Shown: positions 1 to 7,156, counted from the first letter of the stretch. The stretch is 8,613 bases of DNA from Caccocola sp964450835 (GCA_964450835.1 CAYVEQ010000057.1:1-8613), one strand, 5' to 3'. The notes: a model not told the origin generated them from the sequence alone. A program made the numbers and translations.

Positions 1-100
1 GTTCCTGCGCGCGAAAAGAAAGAGAAACGGCGCGGACACGGGCCCGCTCGGATAACAACAAAAGGAGAGCGCGGGCCGGAAAACGCGCCGGGATCGCCGC

Positions 101-139
101 GGGCGCGTGCGATTCGCCCCCGCACGCGCAGCCCTTTTT
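101..139 (+). terminator. Possible rho-independent terminator, plus strand
   Basis: GCGCGTGCG (103-111) pairs perfectly with CGCACGCGC (121-129) around a nine-base loop, followed after AGCCC by TTTTT (135-139). It would end a rightward transcript entering from the left edge. Confidence 0.5.
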
Positions 140-206
140 CACTCACTCGCCGGCGCGCCGTTTTCAGAATGGCCGCCTCTCGCGGCGAGCCTGTCTTCTC
201 CCTTTC

Positions 207-250
207 ATAAAACAGACCTCCGCGCCGGCACAGCCGCCGGCCGGAGGTCT
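207..250 (-). terminator. Rho-independent terminator of the polysaccharide operon
   Basis: AGACCTCCG (214-222) and CGGAGGTCT (242-250) form a perfect 9-bp stem, extended past one bulged base by GCCGGC/GCCGGC (224-229, 236-241) around a six-base loop. On the minus RNA the stem is followed by GUUUUAU. It lies 62 nt after the stop of the last gene. Confidence 0.78.
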
Positions 251-259
251 TGCGCGGAA

Positions 260-301
260 GCGCGGGAGGGGCGATAAATCCGCGCCGCCTTTTTATTTTT
301 T
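260..301 (+). terminator. Second possible plus-strand terminator
   Basis: GCGCGG (260-265) pairs with CCGCGC (280-285), followed by CGCC and then TTTTTATTTTTT (290-301). An alternative GGCG/CGCC pairing abuts the T-tract directly. The T-tract is strong and the stem modest. It would stop rightward transcription just before the end of the SDR gene. Confidence 0.4.
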
Positions 302-312
302 CGTACTGCCGA

Positions 313-1305
313 TTACCGGCTCTGTTTCAGCCACCAGTCGTTCTTTCTCGCCCACTCCACCGTGCGGCGGATGCCTTCCCCGATCTGGATTTTCGCTTTC
401 CAGCCAAGCACGTCGTAAGCCTTCCGCACGTCCGGCACTCTGCGGATAATATCCTCGTACTTGCCGCCGTACTCTTTCTTCGTGTCAAAGACGCGGTATC
501 CGATGCTGCTTCCCGCCGCGTCGAGAACTGTCTGCACAACTTCCTTTATGGTGACTTCCACCGAGTTGCCGAGGTTGAAGGCCTCGCCGACCGCTTTCTC
601 GTTGTCGGCGACGGCCGTCAGCCCGTCTACGATGTCGCCGACGTAAGTGAAGCAGCGGGTCATATTCCCGTCGTCGTAAAGCAGCGGCTGCTCGTTGTTC
701 AAAACCCTGTGAACGCTCTGCGACATCACAAAATAGGGATTCTGGCGCGGCCCGTAGACATTAAAGGGGCGCACGATGCTGAAAGGCAGCCGCGTGTTCT
801 TGTAATTTCCGTAGAGCATATGCTCGCATACGCCCTTGCTGGCCGAATAGCACCATCTGTCCACATAGGTCGAGCCGAGCACGCGGTCTCCGTCCTCTTT
901 CCACGGCACCGCGGGGTTCTTCCCGAAGACCTCGCTCGTGCTTGAATAGATGACCTTCGTGCCGTATCTGTTCGCGACTTCGAGAACATATCTGGTGCCG
1001 ATGACTACAATGTCAATCAGCTTCAGCGGGTCGGCGATATAATTCTTGATGCCGACGACCGACGCGAGGTGGTAGATTGCCTTCGCCTCCGGCACCCAGA
1101 AACGCTCCACATCTTCCAATTTCCGAAGGTCGCCCGTGAAGTAACGCAGGTTGGGGTGGCTCTTCACCTCTTTGAGGTTCATCGCCGACTCAAGCGGCAT
1201 AACGTCAAAGACATGAACCTCGTTGCCTTCCTCCAGCAGCCTCTCCACCAGATGGCTTCCGATGAACCCGGAGCCGCCCGTTACCATAACGACAGAGTTT
1301 TTCAC
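313..1305 (-). CDS. NAD-dependent sugar-nucleotide epimerase/decarboxylase (extended SDR)
   Basis: 330 aa, cytoplasmic. It should rework a UDP-sugar, probably the UDP-uronate from the dehydrogenase just upstream, either by 4-epimerisation or by decarboxylation to a UDP-pentose. Seen: an N-terminal Rossmann motif GGSGFIG (residues 10-16), the SDR catalytic YSASK (Tyr153, Lys157), an SSTSE strand (121-125), RPFNVYGPR (179-187) and a C-terminal EDIIRRVPDVRKA segment like those of UDP-glucuronate decarboxylase/ArnA-type enzymes. The dehydratase triad TDE of RmlB is not present (TSE here), so this is not dTDP-glucose 4,6-dehydratase. The start is taken as GTG at 1305, since AAGGAGAGGA lies five bases before it and the Rossmann strand begins a few residues later; the open frame extends further upstream but only inside the previous gene. 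It lies 67 nt after the dehydrogenase and is the last gene before the terminator. The family is certain; the substrate is not. Confidence 0.9.
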   Translation of the reverse strand: MKNSVVMVTGGSGFIGSHLVERLLEEGNEVHVFDVMPLESAMNLKEVKSHPNLRYFTGDLRKLEDVERFWVPEAKAIYHLASVVGIKNYIADPLKLIDIVVIGTRYVLEVANRYGTKVIYSSTSEVFGKNPAVPWKEDGDRVLGSTYVDRWCYSASKGVCEHMLYGNYKNTRLPFSIVRPFNVYGPRQNPYFVMSQSVHRVLNNEQPLLYDDGNMTRCFTYVGDIVDGLTAVADNEKAVGEAFNLGNSVEVTIKEVVQTVLDAAGSSIGYRVFDTKKEYGGKYEDIIRRVPDVRKAYDVLGWKAKIQIGEGIRRTVEWARKNDWWLKQSR

Positions 1306-1310
1306 TGTTA

Positions 1311-1320
1311 TCCTCTCCTT
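1311..1320 (-). promoter_or_regulatory. Ribosome binding site fixing a GTG start
   Basis: On the minus strand AAGGAGAGGA is followed by TAACA and then GTG. It is the best Shine-Dalgarno match among the genes in the window and decides the start of the SDR gene at 1305 over longer in-frame options. Confidence 0.8.
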
Positions 1321-1342
1321 GGTGCGATAAAAATTTTCTATT

Positions 1343-1370
1343 GCCGCGGCTCCGTTCCGGGCCGCGCGGC
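1343..1370 (-). other. GC-rich hairpin between dehydrogenase and epimerase genes
   Basis: GCCGCG (1343-1348) can pair with CGCGGC (1365-1370); a competing 8-bp register pairs 1345-1352 with 1359-1366. On the minus-strand RNA the stem comes right after the dehydrogenase stop and is followed, about ten bases later, by AAAATTTTTATC. It could attenuate or process the transcript before the last gene. It is not a canonical terminator because the U-run does not abut the stem. Confidence 0.4.
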
Positions 1371-1372
1371 TT

Positions 1373-2704
1373 TTACCGTCCGACGCCCTTGTAGCGCAGG
1401 CCGAGGCGCCGCATCTCCGCGATATCCCCGCGGCTGAAGAACATGCGTCCGTCAAAGATCAACGCGCCGGGCGCCGCCAGCTCCGCGAGGCGCGCGATCG
1501 GAATCCTGCGGAAGTCGTCGTGCCCCGCCAGAAAAGCCACGCAGTCCGCGCCGCGCATTGTTTCCTCGACGTCTTTGCGCACCTCGCGGTCAGTCACCGT
1601 GCGCTCGTCATGCTCCTGCGTCCACGGGTCGCAGATTTGCACATTGTACCCCAGCGCGATGAGCTTCTCAATGGCGGGCTTTGTCGGGGTGAAGCGGCAG
1701 TCTCCGGTGTTGTTCTTAAAGGCGATTCCCATGACCGCGACCTTTTTGTCCTTTCTCTCGCCGCCGCCGGCTGTAAGCGCGTTGTCTATCTCGTCAGCGG
1801 AATATTCCGGCATGGAGTCGTTCACGCCGCGGCAAGTCCGGGGCAGCGTGAGATTCACGCCGTACTTCTCCCCCATGCTCTGCACGAACCACGGGTCTTT
1901 TGTCAGGCAGTAGCCGCCCACGCCAACGGAGGGCATCAGGATATTGACATGCGAGCTTCCCTTCGGCAGGGAGTTCGCGGCCCGTATAATCTGCAAAACG
2001 TCCGTGCCCAGTTTGTCGGACAATTTCGCAAGCTCTCCCGCCAGCGCGATGTTCACGTCAATCCACAGGTTGTCGGCCAGCTTGACCATCTCCGCCGAGA
2101 CGGCGTTGTCGACCTCAATCGTCTCGTTGCCCATGACATCTCTCCAAAACTTGGCCACGGCCTTGGTGCCGGCCTCGTCCACGCCGCCCACAACGATGGG
2201 TATCGTCTTGAATTCCTCAATCGCCCTGCCCTCGGCAAGCCGCTCCGGCGAGAAAGCCAGCCTCACGTCGGCCTTCTTTCGCAGAATCGGGTATACAACG
2301 TCGCGGGTGGTAAAGGGCGGCACCGTACTCTTGACAATCACGATGCTCCCGTCAGTAACGTAGGGGGTGATGGAGTTCACTGCCGCGCTGATCTGGCTGA
2401 TGTCCGGGTCAAAGTTTTCGGAGAGCGGCGTGCCGACCGTAACGACAAAGACGTTGCAGCCGCGTATGGTTTCAAGGTCTTTGCCGACGGACAGCCTCCC
2501 GCTCTGCGTCGTCCGCCTGATCAGCTCGTCCAGCCCCGGCTCGTTAAAGGGCGTCTTGGCCTGCTCCACGGCTTTGATGATTCTGTCGTTTTGCTCGATG
2601 CCGATAACACGCACGCCTTTCTCGGCCAGCACGGAGCCGATCACCGAGCCGATGTAGCCGAAGCCGATGATTGCCACGCGATAATCTTCTCTTGTCTTTT
2701 CCAT
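1373..2704 (-). CDS. Nucleotide-sugar 6-dehydrogenase (UDP-glucose / UDP-HexNAc dehydrogenase family)
   Basis: 443 aa, cytoplasmic. Family members oxidise C6 of a UDP-hexose twice with NAD+ to give a UDP-uronate. Seen: N-terminal Rossmann GFGYIG (14-19), VTVGTPL (88-94), KSTVPP (125-130), FSPERLAEGRAIEEF (151-165), AEMVKLADN with Lys208 and Asn212, the catalytic cysteine loop GVGGYCLTKDPW (Cys266), and a C-terminal UDP-binding domain starting at KVAVMGIAFK (321-330). SPER rather than NPEFL is typical of the UDP-ManNAc/UDP-GlcNAc dehydrogenase side of the family, so the substrate may be an N-acetylhexosamine instead of glucose. GGYCLTKDP replaces the more common GGHCIPxDP, but Cys, Lys and Asp are kept. 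The ATG at 2704 has only a distant AAAGGA, so initiation may be modest or coupled to rfbA, which ends 27 nt upstream. The family call is very secure. Confidence 0.93.
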   Translation of the reverse strand: MEKTREDYRVAIIGFGYIGSVIGSVLAEKGVRVIGIEQNDRIIKAVEQAKTPFNEPGLDELIRRTTQSGRLSVGKDLETIRGCNVFVVTVGTPLSENFDPDISQISAAVNSITPYVTDGSIVIVKSTVPPFTTRDVVYPILRKKADVRLAFSPERLAEGRAIEEFKTIPIVVGGVDEAGTKAVAKFWRDVMGNETIEVDNAVSAEMVKLADNLWIDVNIALAGELAKLSDKLGTDVLQIIRAANSLPKGSSHVNILMPSVGVGGYCLTKDPWFVQSMGEKYGVNLTLPRTCRGVNDSMPEYSADEIDNALTAGGGERKDKKVAVMGIAFKNNTGDCRFTPTKPAIEKLIALGYNVQICDPWTQEHDERTVTDREVRKDVEETMRGADCVAFLAGHDDFRRIPIARLAELAAPGALIFDGRMFFSRGDIAEMRRLGLRYKGVGR

Positions 2705-2731
2705 TGTCTGTTTCCCGTATCCTTTCTATGT

Positions 2732-3601
2732 TTATTCTCCCCGCGCAATCTCGGAGAGATACTTGCCGTAATCCGTTTTCATCAGCGGCCCGGCCAGATC
2801 CAGAAGCTGCTCCCGGCTGATGAACCCTCGGCGGTAGGCGATTTCCTCGATGCAGGAGACATACAGCCCCTGCCTCTTCTGTATGATGTTGACAAACTGC
2901 GCCGCCTCCTGCAGCCCGTCGTAAGTTCCCGTGTCAAGCCACGCCATGCCGCGGAAAAACCTTTCGCACCTCAGCTGTCCGCGCCGCAGGTATTCGTTGT
3001 TCACCGCCGTGATCTCAAGCTCGCCGCGGTCGGAGGGCTTCACGCTCTTGGCTATTTCCACCACCTGGTTGTCATAGAAATAGAGGCCAGGTACGGCGAA
3101 TTTGGACTTGGGCCGTTTCGGTTTTTCCTCCAGCGAGAGCACCTTTCCGTTCTCGTCGAACTCCACCACGCCGAAGCTGGACGGATCATGCACCGGATAG
3201 CCGAAGATCAGCGCCCCTTCTTTCAGCGCCGCGGCTTTCTCCAGAATAACGGAGAAGGAGCTGCCGTAAAAGATGTTGTCCCCGAGGACAAGCGCGGACT
3301 GGTCGTCCCCGATGAACTCCTCCCCGAGGATAAAGGCCTCCGCCAGGCCGTTGGGCTTCTCCTGCACAGTGTAGGAGAAGCGCATTCCCAGCTGTTCGCC
3401 GTTCCCCAGTATGCGCTTGAAAACCGGCACGTCTTCGGGCGTTGAGATGATGAGTATCTCACGCAGCCCCGCCAGCATCAGCGTGGAGAGCGGATAGTAG
3501 ATCATGGGTTTGTCGTAGATGGCAAGCGCCTGCTTGGACACGCCCTTGGTCAGCGGGTAGAGGCGCGTGCCGGAACCGCCGGCCAGTATTATACCCTTCA
3601 T
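2732..3601 (-). CDS. rfbA: Glucose-1-phosphate thymidylyltransferase
   Basis: 289 aa, the normal length for RmlA/RfbA. It makes dTDP-glucose from dTTP and glucose-1-phosphate, the first step to dTDP-rhamnose and other dTDP-deoxysugars. Seen: the nucleotidyltransferase signature LAGGSGTRLYPLT from residue 6, SKQALAIYDKPMIYYPLSTL, LGDNIFYG, the EEKP loop, and WLDTGTYDGLQEAAQF near residue 220. The start is the ATG at 3601, whose ATGA overlaps the gtrA stop; GAGGGGAG precedes it. The frame stays open far upstream, but that part only overlays gtrA. No rmlB, rmlC or rmlD is in the window, so they must be elsewhere, or dTDP-glucose is used otherwise. Nothing in the catalytic motifs looks damaged. 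Confidence 0.96.
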   Translation of the reverse strand: MKGIILAGGSGTRLYPLTKGVSKQALAIYDKPMIYYPLSTLMLAGLREILIISTPEDVPVFKRILGNGEQLGMRFSYTVQEKPNGLAEAFILGEEFIGDDQSALVLGDNIFYGSSFSVILEKAAALKEGALIFGYPVHDPSSFGVVEFDENGKVLSLEEKPKRPKSKFAVPGLYFYDNQVVEIAKSVKPSDRGELEITAVNNEYLRRGQLRCERFFRGMAWLDTGTYDGLQEAAQFVNIIQKRQGLYVSCIEEIAYRRGFISREQLLDLAGPLMKTDYGKYLSEIARGE

Positions 3602-4005
3602 GATGACTCCCCTCGTTCCTCTCTTTTCTTGAATATAATCAGCTTGCTCGCCAAATAATTGATGACGATGATAACCGCGTTCACCACGCATTTGGCGAGC
3701 AGGTCGTCGACGCCGAGAGCCAGCAGCGCCCACATCCCGCCGTCGTCGACAGCCAGCGTCCCCAGGCGCATGCCCATGAACTGCGCGAAGCTCTTCGGGC
3801 CGAGCGGGCTTCGGAAGACAAAAGTTCCGTTTGTCCAGTAGGCGAAGACGACCGCGATGAAGAAAGCCGCTGTGTTGGCGGTCAGGCTCGTCCATATCAG
3901 AACCAGCAGCTTGTAGGAAACGATGTTCACCGCCACTGTGAGCGCGCCGCAGACAAGGTAGCGGAACGTCTCCCCCGACAGAAGCCGCTTCAGTCTCTCC
4001 GTCAT
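3598..4005 (-). CDS. GtrA-family four-helix membrane protein (putative polyprenyl-P-sugar flippase)
   Basis: 135 aa, inner membrane. GtrA proteins are thought to flip undecaprenyl-phosphate sugars across the cytoplasmic membrane for periplasmic glycan decoration. Seen: four hydrophobic segments at about 14-36, 42-58, 75-97 and 101-125, an early FRYLVCGALT motif, YWTNGTFVF (56-64) and the C-terminal NYLASKLIIF (116-125), which matches the family's Nxx-(S/N)(K/R)-F ending. The basic and acidic tail (126-135) should be cytoplasmic. It starts 10 nt after the glf stop and overlaps the rfbA start by ATGA, so it is translated in step with rfbA. Its natural partner is the GtrB-like glycosyltransferase at 5330-6316, two genes upstream. 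The flippase role is inferred from the family. Confidence 0.9.
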   Translation of the reverse strand: MTERLKRLLSGETFRYLVCGALTVAVNIVSYKLLVLIWTSLTANTAAFFIAVVFAYWTNGTFVFRSPLGPKSFAQFMGMRLGTLAVDDGGMWALLALGVDDLLAKCVVNAVIIVINYLASKLIIFKKREERGESS

Positions 4006-4015
4006 GGCCCGCCGG

Positions 4016-5182
4016 TTATTTTCCCGCCAGGTAGGCCTTCACGTTCCCGAAGTACTCCAGCGCGTGTTCGATGCATACGTCCATGTTGTAGTATCTGAAC
4101 TCCGCCAGCCTGCCGCAGAGGAAGAGGTTCCGATACCGTCCCGCCTCCCGAAGGTAGGTTTGATACAGAGCGTCGCTCTCCTCCGTTACCACCGGGTAGC
4201 AGCGCACTTTGGCCGCCGGGTCGTTCGGGTCGAAGGCCACGGGGTATTCCGTGGCGACCACGCTGCCGCGCGCGGTGCTTTCATCAAACATTATCCTTCT
4301 GTATTCCGTCTTGCGCACGTACCCCTTCGCCTGCGGGTAGGAGACGATTTCGCAAGGCAGCACGCGCTCCTCGTCAAAGTACTCGTAGCGGATGTCCAGC
4401 GCGCGGTACGGCAGCATCCCGTACCGGTAGCCGAAGAGCTCGTCTATGGCGCCGGTGTAGACCAGAAGATCAAGTTTGCCGCCTCTCCAGCGGATTTCAC
4501 CGTCCGACAGCGTCAGGCCGTCCAGCGCGTCCGTGTTCATCAGAAGCTCTATGTTCGGGTGAGAAAGCATGGATTCAAACATACGGGTAAAGCCGTGCCT
4601 GGGCAGCATCTGGAAGTCGCGGTTCAGATACCGCTCGTCGTAGTTCATAGCCATGGGCACGCGCCGCAGGACGTACGGGTCAATCTCGTCCGGCGGCACG
4701 TCCCACATCTTGCTTATATAGGTGCGGAAGGCTTTTTCAAAGAGCAGTTTGCCGTAGGCGGCGACTTCCTCGTCGCTGTGATTGACGATCTCAAGCACCG
4801 GCACGCGGTCGCGCCCGGCAAAGGCTTTCCGCATTTTGGTGAGCAGGCTCTGCGCCGCCTTCATTCCCACAAGCTGCCGCATAGTCTCGAAGTTGAAAGG
4901 CAGGCGCACGTGGCGTCCGTCTATATAGCTCAGCATCTTGCACCAGTGCGGGAACAGTTCGGCGTACTGCGACAAAAAGGCGATAATCTCATATTTGTCG
5001 GTGTTGAGGAAGTGCGGCCCGTATCGCTGAACCAGTATGCCGCGCCCGTCGTACTCGTCGTACATGTTGCCTGCGATATGGCTGCGCTTTTCCACCACCA
5101 GGACCTTTCGGTCAAGCTCCTCGGCGATCTTCCGCGCCAGAATCGCGCCGGAAAAGCCCGTGCCTACCACGATAATATTCAT
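4016..5182 (-). CDS. glf: UDP-galactopyranose mutase
   Basis: 388 aa, a cytoplasmic FAD enzyme of normal length that converts UDP-galactopyranose to UDP-galactofuranose. Seen: the FAD Rossmann motif VVGTGFSGA (G7, G9, G12) with the acidic end of strand 2 in VVEKR, GNMYDEYD (38-45), YGPHFLNT (54-61), LPFNFETM (94-101), the ISKMWDVPPDEID stretch (156-168), RVPMAMNYDERY with Arg174 close to the expected uridine/pyrophosphate site, and the C-terminal GRLAEFRYYNMDV (357-369) with the conserved substrate arginine (363). The ATG at 5182 follows GAGGTGAGCGT. It is separated by 147 nt from the glycosyltransferase upstream and 10 nt from gtrA downstream. Its presence says that the glycan made or decorated by this locus contains galactofuranose. 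Confidence 0.97.
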   Translation of the reverse strand: MNIIVVGTGFSGAILARKIAEELDRKVLVVEKRSHIAGNMYDEYDGRGILVQRYGPHFLNTDKYEIIAFLSQYAELFPHWCKMLSYIDGRHVRLPFNFETMRQLVGMKAAQSLLTKMRKAFAGRDRVPVLEIVNHSDEEVAAYGKLLFEKAFRTYISKMWDVPPDEIDPYVLRRVPMAMNYDERYLNRDFQMLPRHGFTRMFESMLSHPNIELLMNTDALDGLTLSDGEIRWRGGKLDLLVYTGAIDELFGYRYGMLPYRALDIRYEYFDEERVLPCEIVSYPQAKGYVRKTEYRRIMFDESTARGSVVATEYPVAFDPNDPAAKVRCYPVVTEESDALYQTYLREAGRYRNLFLCGRLAEFRYYNMDVCIEHALEYFGNVKAYLAGK

Positions 5183-5329
5183 ACGCTCACCTCACAGGTT
5201 TAAGAAACTCTTCACCCAATCCGCGGCGTCGCGGACGGCGTTTTCCTTCTCCGCGGGCAGCACGGCGGCGGAATTTGACCGCGCCGCCCGTTTCGGCCCG
5301 GCTGCCGGCGGCAGAGAGCATCGTGCCGC
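5183..5329 (-). other. Largest gap inside the operon; open-frame continuation of the glycosyltransferase
   Basis: After the TGA of the upstream glycosyltransferase the same reading frame stays open for 45 more codons and stops with TGA at 5192-5194, just before the glf ribosome site. The last part reads ENAVRDAADWVKSF, which looks protein-like, while the first part is rich in Ala, Pro and Arg. There is no ATG in this frame. It may be a decayed tail, a relic of a lost gene, or chance in GC-rich DNA. I find no terminator or promoter here. Confidence 0.3.
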
Positions 5330-6316
5330 TCATTTCTTCTCCTTCTCTCCGGCTTCGGCGGCTTCGTCAAAGCCTATGCGTTCCTCCACAACCACCAGCG
5401 GCCGCCGCATAGTCCTCGTGTTGATGCTGAGGACATACTCTCCCATTATGCCCATGAAGAAGAGCTGCACGGCGCCGATGAAGAAGACGCCGATGATAAT
5501 GGTGGCCGTTCCGTAAGGGTAGACGTTCCAGTGCAGGAGTTTGCTCACCAGGACGAAGACGGCAAGCAGCGCGGAAAACACGCCGAGCGCCGCGCCCGCA
5601 AAGGTGGCAAGACGCATGAGAATCTTGGTGTATGACGTGATGCCCACCATGGCGTTGTCGTATGTTTTCCAGAAGTTGAACCCCGATTTGCCGCGCAGGC
5701 TGGCATCCTGCTCGTACCCGATCACTTTGAGGCTCATGGCGTACTCGGAAACCAATCCCTTGAGGTAGGGCCACGGGTCGTCGATGCGCCGCATGACGTC
5801 GACAAACGCCCTGTCGTAGAGGCCGAAGGAGTTGAAGTGCTGTATCTGTCTGGTGTCGGAAAGTTTCCCGATAACATTGTAATAAACCGTGCGCAGGAAG
5901 AACATGAGTTTGGATTCTTTGCTCCGGGTCTTCTGCCCGATGACCACCTTGTGCCCGGCCTCCCACGCTTCCGCAAACCGCGGCAACAGCTCCGGCGGGT
6001 CCTGCAGGTCGCTGAACATCAGGAATGTGGCGTCTCCGGTGCCGTACTGGAGTGTGGCGAATACGTTTCGCGTGTATCCGAAGTTGCGCGCGTTGAACAC
6101 GCCCTTGATGTGCCGGTCTTTCGCGCACTGCTCGCGGATCACGTCGCGGGTGCGGTCAGGCGAGCAGTCGTCGACGAAGATGACCTCGTAGTCGTACTGC
6201 GGCAGCTGTTCGCGGAACACGCGCGTCACCCGCTCGACCATGACGGGCACGCACTTCTCGTCGTTATAGCAGGGTATGGTCACGCTGATCTTTTTTCGCT
6301 TATCCAAGATTTTCAA
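5330..6316 (-). CDS. GtrB/ArnC-like membrane glycosyltransferase, family 2
   Basis: 328 aa. GT-A fold domain facing the cytoplasm plus two C-terminal membrane helices, the layout of GtrB, ArnC and DPM1-type enzymes that load a sugar from a nucleotide donor onto polyprenyl phosphate. Seen: SVTIPCYND (11-19), FVDDCSPDRT (47-56), FNARNFGYTRN (74-84), the metal/donor motif SDLQDPPE (102-109), the amphipathic/substrate region around LRGKSGFNFWK (207-217), helices at about 232-260 and 268-296, and a Lys/Glu-rich tail. Together with the GtrA protein it should make and translocate one lipid-P-sugar. The start is TTG at 6316, two bases after GAGAGG, which is very tight; a second TTG at 6307 (codon 4) is eleven bases from it. 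No ATG is available before the domain. The sugar is unknown. Confidence 0.92.
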   Translation of the reverse strand: MKILDKRKKISVTIPCYNDEKCVPVMVERVTRVFREQLPQYDYEVIFVDDCSPDRTRDVIREQCAKDRHIKGVFNARNFGYTRNVFATLQYGTGDATFLMFSDLQDPPELLPRFAEAWEAGHKVVIGQKTRSKESKLMFFLRTVYYNVIGKLSDTRQIQHFNSFGLYDRAFVDVMRRIDDPWPYLKGLVSEYAMSLKVIGYEQDASLRGKSGFNFWKTYDNAMVGITSYTKILMRLATFAGAALGVFSALLAVFVLVSKLLHWNVYPYGTATIIIGVFFIGAVQLFFMGIMGEYVLSINTRTMRRPLVVVEERIGFDEAAEAGEKEKK

Positions 6317-6388
6317 TTCCTCTCTTCGTTTTTTCGTCCGCAGCTCCCGCAGCGTACCGCGGCGCCGATTCCCTTAATTGCCGCAGCC

Positions 6389-7156
6389 TTACGGTTTTTT
6401 TGCGGTCTGCCCGGCGTTCTTTTTGTTCAGAAATTTCTCGTAGCGGTCGCATATCCCCTGCACGTCGTCGCCGAAGGCAATCTGCCGGCCCTTGTCAAGC
6501 CAGAGGATTTTGCCGCACATTTCGCGTACCTGCCCGAGCATGTGCGACACGAGAATCGTCGTCGTGCCGCCGCCGATGATTTCCTTCATCTTGGCCTCGC
6601 TCTTTTTGCGGAAGGCCCCGTCTCCCACCGACAGCACCTCGTCCAATATTAAAATGTCCGGCTTTACCATGCAGGCGACGGCAAAAGCCAGACGGCTTTT
6701 CATGCCGCTCGAGAGCTGCTTGAACGGCCTGTCCTCAAACTCCTTCAGCTCCGCGAAATCTATGATTGCCCCGTATGTCTCGTCCATGAACTTTCGCGTG
6801 TAGCCGAGCATCGCGCCGCGCAGATAGGCGTTCTCCCTCACCGTCAGCTCGCCGTCAAAGCCGCTGCCCAGCTCCAGCAGCGCCGCGATCGTTCCGTGAC
6901 GGCGCACGCTTCCCTCCGTCGGCTGCATGATGCCGGAGATTGCCTTCAGCAGCGTCGACTTCCCTGCTCCGTTGGCTCCGATAATCCCGAGCATATCCCC
7001 CTTCTCGAGCCGGAAGGTGATGTTCCTGTCGGCCCAGAATTCACTCACACGGTAGTTTCCCTTCAGCCGCCGGATCACGTATTCCTTCAGGCCGATAGCC
7101 TTGAAGTCGCCCGTCATGTAGCGGATGGACACATTCTCCACCGTCAGTATGTTCAT
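6389..7156 (-). CDS. Polysaccharide ABC exporter ATP-binding protein (Wzt/TagH family)
   Basis: 255 aa, membrane-associated ATPase that powers export of lipid-linked glycan through the permease encoded just upstream. Seen: Walker A GANGAGKS (60-67), LLELGSGF (93-100) with the typical ELTVRENAYLRG stretch that follows in this subfamily, ABC signature LSSGM (148-152), Walker B ILILDE (168-173), D-loop VGD and H-loop His205. The extended N-terminal region before Walker A, with VRRLKGN-like residues, matches polysaccharide exporters rather than drug ABC proteins. It ends soon after the ATPase domain, so it lacks the C-terminal carbohydrate-binding domain of O8/O9a-type Wzt; export should then not need recognition of a modified chain end. 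The ATG at 7156 follows GGAG at eight bases. It sits 21 nt after the permease and 72 nt before the glycosyltransferase. A run of seven A falls at its 3' end. Confidence 0.95.
   Translation of the reverse strand: MNILTVENVSIRYMTGDFKAIGLKEYVIRRLKGNYRVSEFWADRNITFRLEKGDMLGIIGANGAGKSTLLKAISGIMQPTEGSVRRHGTIAALLELGSGFDGELTVRENAYLRGAMLGYTRKFMDETYGAIIDFAELKEFEDRPFKQLSSGMKSRLAFAVACMVKPDILILDEVLSVGDGAFRKKSEAKMKEIIGGGTTTILVSHMLGQVREMCGKILWLDKGRQIAFGDDVQGICDRYEKFLNKKNAGQTAKKP

Larger units (their letters stand above)
1..312. other. Non-coding 3' flank with hairpins for both strands
   Basis: No supportable gene. Besides the terminator-like structures listed separately it holds a 7-bp inverted repeat GGCCCGC/GCGGGCC (41-47, 71-77), the palindrome CGGCGCGCCG (151-160) followed by TTTT, and GCCGC/GCGGC (172-176, 182-186). 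The concentration of stems fits an end-to-end boundary between this operon and a rightward gene left of the window. Confidence 0.6.

Noticed and set aside
1520..3445. 641-codon plus-strand open frame opposite the dehydrogenase and rfbA genes
   Set aside because: It lies antisense to two genes with clear catalytic motifs, is rich in His/Arg/Val and shows no domain; GC-rich codons commonly leave the opposite strand open.
3602..3895. N-terminal extension of rfbA by 98 codons
   Set aside because: It overlays gtrA in another frame; family length and the ATGA junction support the ATG at 3601.
4004..5203. 399-codon plus-strand frame opposite glf
   Set aside because: Exact mirror of the glf coding span, with no recognisable motif; a shadow of the real gene.
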